From contig CAIRYE010000117.1 in assembly GCA_903882765.1 (NCBI GenBank), positions 1 through 5,275 of the forward strand: a stretch of DNA of 5,275 bases. The letters are read 5' to 3'. This stretch comes from an uncultured Anaerolineae bacterium. GTDB lineage: Bacteria; Chloroflexota; Anaerolineae; Anaerolineales; Villigracilaceae. The notes under the pieces are model-generated. The model searched no databases and was not told the origin of the DNA. It saw nothing but the letters and a program-made list of their open reading frames with translations. How positions within the stretch are numbered: position 1 is the stretch's first letter; each line of letters opens with the position of its first letter. Below are positions 1 to 4,700 of this stretch, piece by piece. A program made the position numbers and the translations under genes.

Positions 1-23
1 CTTTCAACCCTGGGCTTACCGGC

Positions 24-1403
24 TTACTCTATCCGAAAATTTCGCATAAAACCGGCATCTTCATGCTCTAGGTTATGGCAATGGTAAAGATACATCCCCT
101 TAAAATCCTTGAACTTGACCAACACCTTTGCACGCTCCCCTGGCATCAGCAAAAAGGTATCCTTCCAACCTTCATCCAAAAATCCCCCCGCCAACTGATC
201 ATAAAAAGCGCGCGCTTCCAGCGGCACCTGCCGGTCAACCACCTGAAACTGCACCCCATGCAAATGCATTGGGTGCGGCATCGCGCCGCCCATCCCGCTG
301 CCCATCATCATACCCATGCCATTGTCTCCGCCCTCAGCGCCGGCGTCCTCGTTGATGAACTGCCACACTTCCAGATCGCCCAGCTTTACCTTCTCAAAAT
401 CGGCCACTTCTTCCATCTCAAACACCTTGCCATTGATGGTGTGGATCATACCGCTCATCGCGATGGTGAAATCGCGCGGCTCGGCGGCATTCACGGCATC
501 CGCCAATGCATACCCGGCAAGCGGAACCAGCGCGGAGGGCAAAACCATGCCAGCGGTTTCCGCTTCAGCACCAACCGCAATGTTCAGCACATCAAAAGCG
601 GCGCCTTGCGGCAAAGCCGGCAAACCATGCATACTTGCCATCATCGGCTCATACGGAAACTCGAACGGCAGGCTCACCAACTTCAGCGTGTCGCCCTGGC
701 TGTCCGCGCTCAGATCCAACCAAAGCTCCGCCCTCTCAGCGGGGGCAAGCGTTATGTACTCCCGCGTTACGGGTTTCTCCAATAAGCCGCCATCGCTGCC
801 GATCACTACCAACGGCCTCCCATCGCTAAAAGCCAATTTGTAAATACGGCTGTTAGACCCATTTAGCAAGCGTAGGCGGTAAACTCCGGCTTTCATGGTC
901 ACCGGCTGGCTGGCCAATTGCCCATTTACAAAGATGGTATCGCCAACAAAGCCATTCATACCATCCGCCATAGAATCAGTCATATACATGAGCTGACCCT
1001 GATCATCGAAAAGGCGGTCCTGCAGCACCAACGGCACATCGAACTCGCCGGAGGGTAGAGCCAGCGCCTGTTCCTCTTCATCGCTCACAATAAACAAACC
1101 CGCCAACCCATAATACACCTGCGGACCAGTGAGCCCGTGTGGATGGGGGTGAAACCAATACGTGCCGGCACGGTTGATCACCGTAAAATCGTACTCGTAC
1201 ACTCCGCCCGGTTCAATGGCAAGGTGAGGGTGACCGTCCATCACATCAGGAACGCTGAGCCCGTGCCAGTGAATGATGGTGGGCTGAGAAAGTTCGTTCT
1301 TAAAGGTCACTTTAATGCGGTCCCCTTTCTTCACACGCAGCACCGGTCCAAGCCAGCCCGTTTCCAACCCTTGTTGTACAACCGTTGCGTCCCCTTCCAA
1401 CAC
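24..1403 (-). CDS. Multicopper oxidase body, three cupredoxin domains (3' part of broken gene)
   Basis: This enzyme type couples one-electron oxidation of substrates such as Cu(I), phenols or metal ions to four-electron reduction of O2 to water, normally outside the cytoplasm. Numbering from ATG 1655 (the stop counted as 79), all copper ligands are present. HWHG at 129-132 and HPHPHG at 169-174 supply type 2/3 His. HPMHLHG at 461-467 supplies type 1, 2 and 3 His. HCHNLEHEDAGFM at 525-537 supplies type 3 His 525 and 527, type 1 Cys526 and His531. The axial type 1 position (Cys+10) is Phe536, not Met. A Met-rich stretch (447-459, six Met) directly precedes HPMHLHG. The listed GTG at 1401-1403 is only the first start-like codon after the stop. 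It lacks a convincing Shine-Dalgarno, and a protein made from it would lack an export signal. The substrate cannot be fixed from sequence; cuprous oxidase or laccase-like activity are the main options. Confidence 0.9.
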   Translation of the reverse strand: MLEGDATVVQQGLETGWLGPVLRVKKGDRIKVTFKNELSQPTIIHWHGLSVPDVMDGHPHLAIEPGGVYEYDFTVINRAGTYWFHPHPHGLTGPQVYYGLAGLFIVSDEEEQALALPSGEFDVPLVLQDRLFDDQGQLMYMTDSMADGMNGFVGDTIFVNGQLASQPVTMKAGVYRLRLLNGSNSRIYKLAFSDGRPLVVIGSDGGLLEKPVTREYITLAPAERAELWLDLSADSQGDTLKLVSLPFEFPYEPMMASMHGLPALPQGAAFDVLNIAVGAEAETAGMVLPSALVPLAGYALADAVNAAEPRDFTIAMSGMIHTINGKVFEMEEVADFEKVKLGDLEVWQFINEDAGAEGGDNGMGMMMGSGMGGAMPHPMHLHGVQFQVVDRQVPLEARAFYDQLAGGFLDEGWKDTFLLMPGERAKVLVKFKDFKGMYLYHCHNLEHEDAGFMRNFRIE

Positions 1404-1418
1404 TTCGCTTTGGTAGCG

Positions 1419-1655
1419 TTAAACCCGGGTGGGTTGGCCGTTTGGCAATACTTGTAGCTTGCTTTCACGAGCCGTTAGCAGCAAATGCGCCACAGGGCTG
1501 GCTGGTGTTGACCCAAACTCTGGCGGGTATACTAAATTATTGGATGAGTGCGGCATGGCGTTGAACAGGTCTTTTACACCGCAAGAAGTTATCACGATCG
1601 ACCCAGCGCCAATTGTTAAAAGCTTAATAAAGTTTCTTCGATTTTTTTTTAACAT
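1419..1655 (-). CDS. N-terminal fragment of the multicopper oxidase: Tat signal with lipobox plus linker
   Basis: This 78-codon fragment begins MLKKNRRNFIKLL, a twin-arginine signature (RRNFIK, Arg6-Arg7). A hydrophobic stretch follows (LTIGAGSIVI), then T-S-C-G with Cys25 as a candidate lipidation site. Tat export fits a copper enzyme that folds before translocation; the lipobox suggests membrane anchoring, though ITSC is not an ideal lipobox. After a Ser/Pro/Asn-rich linker, the segment LLLTARESKLQVLPNGQPT resembles the first strand of a multicopper oxidase before the frame hits TAA at 1419. I chose ATG 1655 over the GTG at 1659-1661, because the GTG lies inside the Shine-Dalgarno sequence, while ATG sits five bases after AGAGG. 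It is not a separate gene; on its own it would be a short exported peptide with no catalytic part. Confidence 0.75.
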   Translation of the reverse strand: MLKKNRRNFIKLLTIGAGSIVITSCGVKDLFNAMPHSSNNLVYPPEFGSTPASPVAHLLLTARESKLQVLPNGQPTRV

Positions 1656-1657
1656 TT

Positions 1658-1665
1658 TCACCTCT
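1658..1665 (-). promoter_or_regulatory. Ribosome binding site of the multicopper oxidase gene
   Basis: On the minus strand the sequence reads AGAGGTGA, then AA, then ATG. It matches the anti-Shine-Dalgarno complement GGAGGTGA at seven of eight bases, with the AGAGG core five bases from ATG 1655. This fixes the start at 1655 and excludes the in-frame GTG at 1661, which is part of this site. Confidence 0.75.
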
Positions 1666-1691
1666 AGCTATTGTTAGTTCCCTAATGTCGG

Positions 1692-1697
1692 ATTATA
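1692..1697 (-). promoter_or_regulatory. Candidate -10 box (TATAAT) for the multicopper oxidase gene
   Basis: The minus strand carries a perfect TATAAT at 1697-1692. A start about seven bases downstream would give a leader of roughly 30 bases that contains the ribosome binding site. No good -35 box is seen at 16 to 18 bases; the best, GCGATA at 18 bases (1721-1716), matches three of six. A weak -35 would fit a promoter needing an activator. The opposite strand reads ATTATA here. Confidence 0.5.
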
Positions 1698-1718
1698 CTT
1701 ACACGATAAGATAAGTAT
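1695..1718. repeat. Perfect 7-bp inverted repeat, possible operator
   Basis: The arms ATACTTA (1695-1701) and TAAGTAT (1712-1718) are exact reverse complements separated by 10 bases. The left arm overlaps the TATAAT box of the oxidase gene, and the dyad extends upstream through the -10/-35 spacer. That is where an operator for a repressor or a MerR-type activator would lie. The arms do not match the CueR (CCTTCC/GGAAGG) or CopY (TACAnnTGTA) sites that I know. The 10-base spacer includes part of an overlapping GATAAG tandem (1705-1715). Confidence 0.4.
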
Positions 1719-1742
1719 CGCACAGAATTTATCTGCCTAATT

Positions 1743-1799
1743 ATGAGTAACTACATCGCTGAAAAATCCATAACATCCTTGCCAGGTGGTGGAAATTGA
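1743..1799 (+). CDS. Possible 18-codon leader ORF overlapping the cyclase start
   Basis: ATG at 1743 opens an ORF for MSNYIAEKSITSLPGGGN whose TGA (1797-1799) overlaps the TTG start of the cyclase (1796-1798) as TTGA, the geometry of translational coupling. The cyclase ribosome binding site lies inside its Pro-Gly-Gly codons. No Shine-Dalgarno is visible before ATG 1743 and the peptide matches no family I know, so it may be chance. Confidence 0.2.
   Translation: MSNYIAEKSITSLPGGGN
1784..1789 (+). promoter_or_regulatory. Ribosome binding site selecting the TTG start of the diguanylate cyclase
   Basis: AGGTGG is followed by six bases (TGGAAA) and then TTG at 1796. The next in-frame ATG, at 1841, has only GATCTCACT before it and would cut into the first membrane helix. 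The site therefore supports TTG 1796 as the true start. Confidence 0.65.
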
Positions 1800-4700
1800 G
1801 TTGGACAACTCTCCTCACAGGTTTAGCGCACGATCTCACTATGATCGTGTTCATTTCATTTGTTTTTTCCTTCATTCAAAACCGAACCTCTAATCGTCAT
1901 CCACTCCTTCGGCAAATACTCACAGGGTTGTTTTTGGGTTTGTTGGGAGCCCCGGTTCTTCTCAATCATATCTCCATATGGGAGATCTTTACATTTCCTG
2001 AAGTTCGGGTAAACACCGTAGGTGCCAGCCTTTTCGGCGGGCCGATCGCTGCCGGTATTACCATCCTGATCAATCTACTTTTCGCCTCAATATCCGGCGA
2101 TAGCCTTACCGGCATCCTAGAAATGGTGATTGCCGCCATACCAGGGTCTTTATATTTTCTTCATCACAAAGGAAATCTAAACAAATTTGGCATTTGGCAA
2201 AGCGCTGTGATCGGTTTGGTTTCCGGTCTCATTTATGTTTTGGGGGATGCTGTCCTTTTGAATGAGGACCAATCCACTTGGTATTACGCAACTTTTGGGC
2301 TGGCTTTTTCCAACTTTTTGGTTATTGCCGGCCTGCTCTATTGGCAACGCCTGGACCGCCTTTTCGAAAATGAAGCCCGCTTAACCATCCTTTTTAATAA
2401 CGCTAGCGAAGGCATCTGGATGTTGGACCCAGAAGGCAGGATCGTAACCATGAACGATCGTTTGGCGGAGATCCTTGGGGTAAATGCCGCCGAACAAATT
2501 GGGGAGCCAGCCAGAAGGTTTATTTGTGATGAGGATCGATCTGCCTTTGATCAAAGCCTGAAGCAGAATACCAAAGGTAAACAGAATTTATACGAACGCC
2601 GCTACCTGCGAGCGGATGGCAGCACCGTCTCTATGCTGGCTTCGGTTGCGCCAAGTTATGATAACAAAGGCACCTACACCGGATCCGTGGCGATGTTCAC
2701 TGATCTTCAAAAAGTAAAGATGCTTGAAACGGAACTAACAGAGTATCGCGATAACCTGGAAAAGTTGGTAGCTCAGCGCACCGCCGAGCTGGAAGAGAGC
2801 CAACAAAAATACGCCAGTTTGTTCTCGAACCAACACACCGTGATGTTGGTGATAGAACCGCAAAGTGGCGTCATCATCGATGCCAACCCAGCGGCGGAGA
2901 AGTTCTACGGCTATACCAGAGAACAGCTCTTAGCGATGAATATTGCCCAGATCAACACCATGCCTGTCCAAGATGTGAAAGCCGAAATGGAATTGGCAAA
3001 AAGCACCGACAAACACTTCTTCAATTTTTTGCACAAATTAGCCAACGGCGAAACGGTTCCAGTGGAGGTATACAGCGGGCCGGTGATCATGAATGGACAA
3101 ACCTACTTGCTCTCCATCGTCCATGATATTTCCACTCTGAAAAAAATCGAAGTAGCGCTTGCCAAAAGTGAAGAGAATTACCGCACCCTGTTTGAGCGAT
3201 CTATTGAGGGCATCTCACAAACCACCCCCGAAGGCAAATTCCTCTCCGCAAACAACTCCATGGCCGTCATGCTCGGGTATGATTCGCCCCAAGATTTGAT
3301 GAACACCGTGGAAGATATTGGGGTAGATATTTTTATCAACCCTGCCCAACGACAACAAGTTTTGGAACAGGTACAGGCAAATGGTTTTATCAGCGATTTT
3401 GAGATCCACGCTAAGAAAAAAGATGGCACATTTGCCTGGATCAGTTTAAATAGCACCGCCGTAATAGATGAAGATGGCATTATACGCCGCTTAGACAACC
3501 AAATTACCGATATCTCCTCACGCAAGCAAGCGGAATTCCTTAAAGACGCAGCCACTACCGAGTTAGATAACTTCTTTAGCCTAAGCCCGGACCTCATGGC
3601 GATCTTCAACCTCGAAAACGGCTCAAAACGCATCAACCAAAGTTGGATGACCATGCTCGGGTTTAGCCAGGAAAGAATTAATGAACTCGAAACTGGCAGT
3701 ATCTTCCACCCGTTGGATAGGCTGAAGGCGATTGAAATGATCTCGGCAGTTTCCAAAAGCGAGGTCGATTCCTTTGAGGGAACGGTGCGGTTGCGCCATT
3801 CCAATGGCGGATATCGCTCGATCGAGTGGTTAGCCCACCGACGCGGCAATGTATGGTACTTGGTTGGCCGCGATATCACCGAAAAGATCAAACAGGATAT
3901 TGCTCTAAAAGACTCGCAAACAATGCTGCGCTCAATTTTAGATAACATCCCTCAACGTGTTTTTTGGAAGGATATTAATTCCGTTTACTTAGGCTGCAAC
4001 CAACGCTATGCCGATGACTGCGGTTTAGCTACCCCCGATGAGATCATTGGTAAAACCGATTTTGACATGCCTTCCAATCAGTTTGCTGAGCTTTATGTGG
4101 CCGATGACCAACAAGTAATAAAATCAAACACGCCAAAATTAGGCTACGAAGAACGCGAAACCCATTTAGACGGAACCATTGGTTGGGTGCGTACCAACAA
4201 ATTACCCTTACGAAACTATTTAGGCGAGGCCATCGGCATTTTAGCTTCGTTTGAAGATATTACCGAAGATAAAAAGAACAAGGAAGCCTTGCGCGACGCG
4301 AACCAACAGCTGGGCACTTGGGTGGTGGAATTAGAAAAACGCAACCGTGAAGCGGACCTGATCCGACAGATGGATGACTCGCTTCAGCTATGTCATGATC
4401 TCAATGAAGCCTTCCCGGTGTTAGGTCTTTACTTACCGCAATTGCTAGCAGATACCAGCGGGATCCTTTACCTGCCTGACCCCTCCAGCGACCAGCTGGT
4501 GAACCAATACTCGTGGGGGGCATTTACCGATAGCAAAGATTCCTTCTTACCCGAAGAGTGTTGGTCTTTACGCAAAGGCAGAAATGTTGATTGGAGTATT
4601 GCCTCGCCAACGTTCCGTTGCAAACACATCTGGCCGACCTTCAAGGGTGATTATTTGGATATCCCTCTGTATGGCGAAAATGACCTGCTCTGCCTCATCC

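Larger units (their letters stand above)
24..1655 (-). pseudogene. Multicopper oxidase gene interrupted by an in-frame TAA (secreted, CueO/CotA/laccase-like)
   Basis: Taken as one gene, the frame from ATG 1655 to the stop at 24-26 spans 543 codons, close to the usual 500 to 550 residues of three-domain bacterial multicopper oxidases. It contains a Tat signal, a short linker and three cupredoxin domains. Codon 79 (1419-1421) is TAA. The sequence on both sides reads PTRV-stop-RYQSEVLEGD in the same frame. In relatives this is the first beta strand of domain 1, where an aromatic residue (often Trp, as in T-x-V-W-x-Y) is expected. The frame match and the continuity of the family pattern across the stop show that the two ORFs were one gene. 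Everything after the stop looks functional, so the damage is recent or is a sequence error. TAA excludes selenocysteine and the known TGA-recoding genetic codes. Confidence 0.8.

Noticed and set aside
1..23. Terminator after the oxidase stop
   Set aside because: The bases after the stop contain a repeated GCTTAC but no hairpin followed by a T run. Any terminator would lie outside the window.
75..785. Long plus-strand open frame opposite the oxidase
   Set aside because: It is antisense to a well-supported multicopper oxidase. Its product is rich in His, Gln and Arg, with no recognisable domain. The other plus-strand frames at 128-355, 316-843, 506-829, 1137-1457 and 1429-1677 fail for the same reason.
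1419..1421. Recoding of the stop as an amino acid
   Set aside because: TAA is neither the selenocysteine (TGA) nor the pyrrolysine (TAG) codon, and nothing else suggests an alternative code.
1659..1661. GTG as start of the oxidase signal fragment
   Set aside because: The GTG is part of the ribosome binding site AGAGGTGA, so it cannot be the start; ATG 1655 is correctly spaced.
1715..1747. Plus-strand promoter for the cyclase (TATGAG or TAATTA as -10)
   Set aside because: These AT-rich hexamers have no acceptable -35 at 16 to 18 bases, so no promoter is claimed.
3178..3948. 256-codon minus-strand open frame opposite PAS3 and PAS4
   Set aside because: It lies fully inside the cyclase, whose plus-strand frame has clear PAS motifs. 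The antisense protein is Ser/Ile/Leu-rich and matches nothing. The smaller frames at 3215-3409 and 4568-4777 are shadows too.
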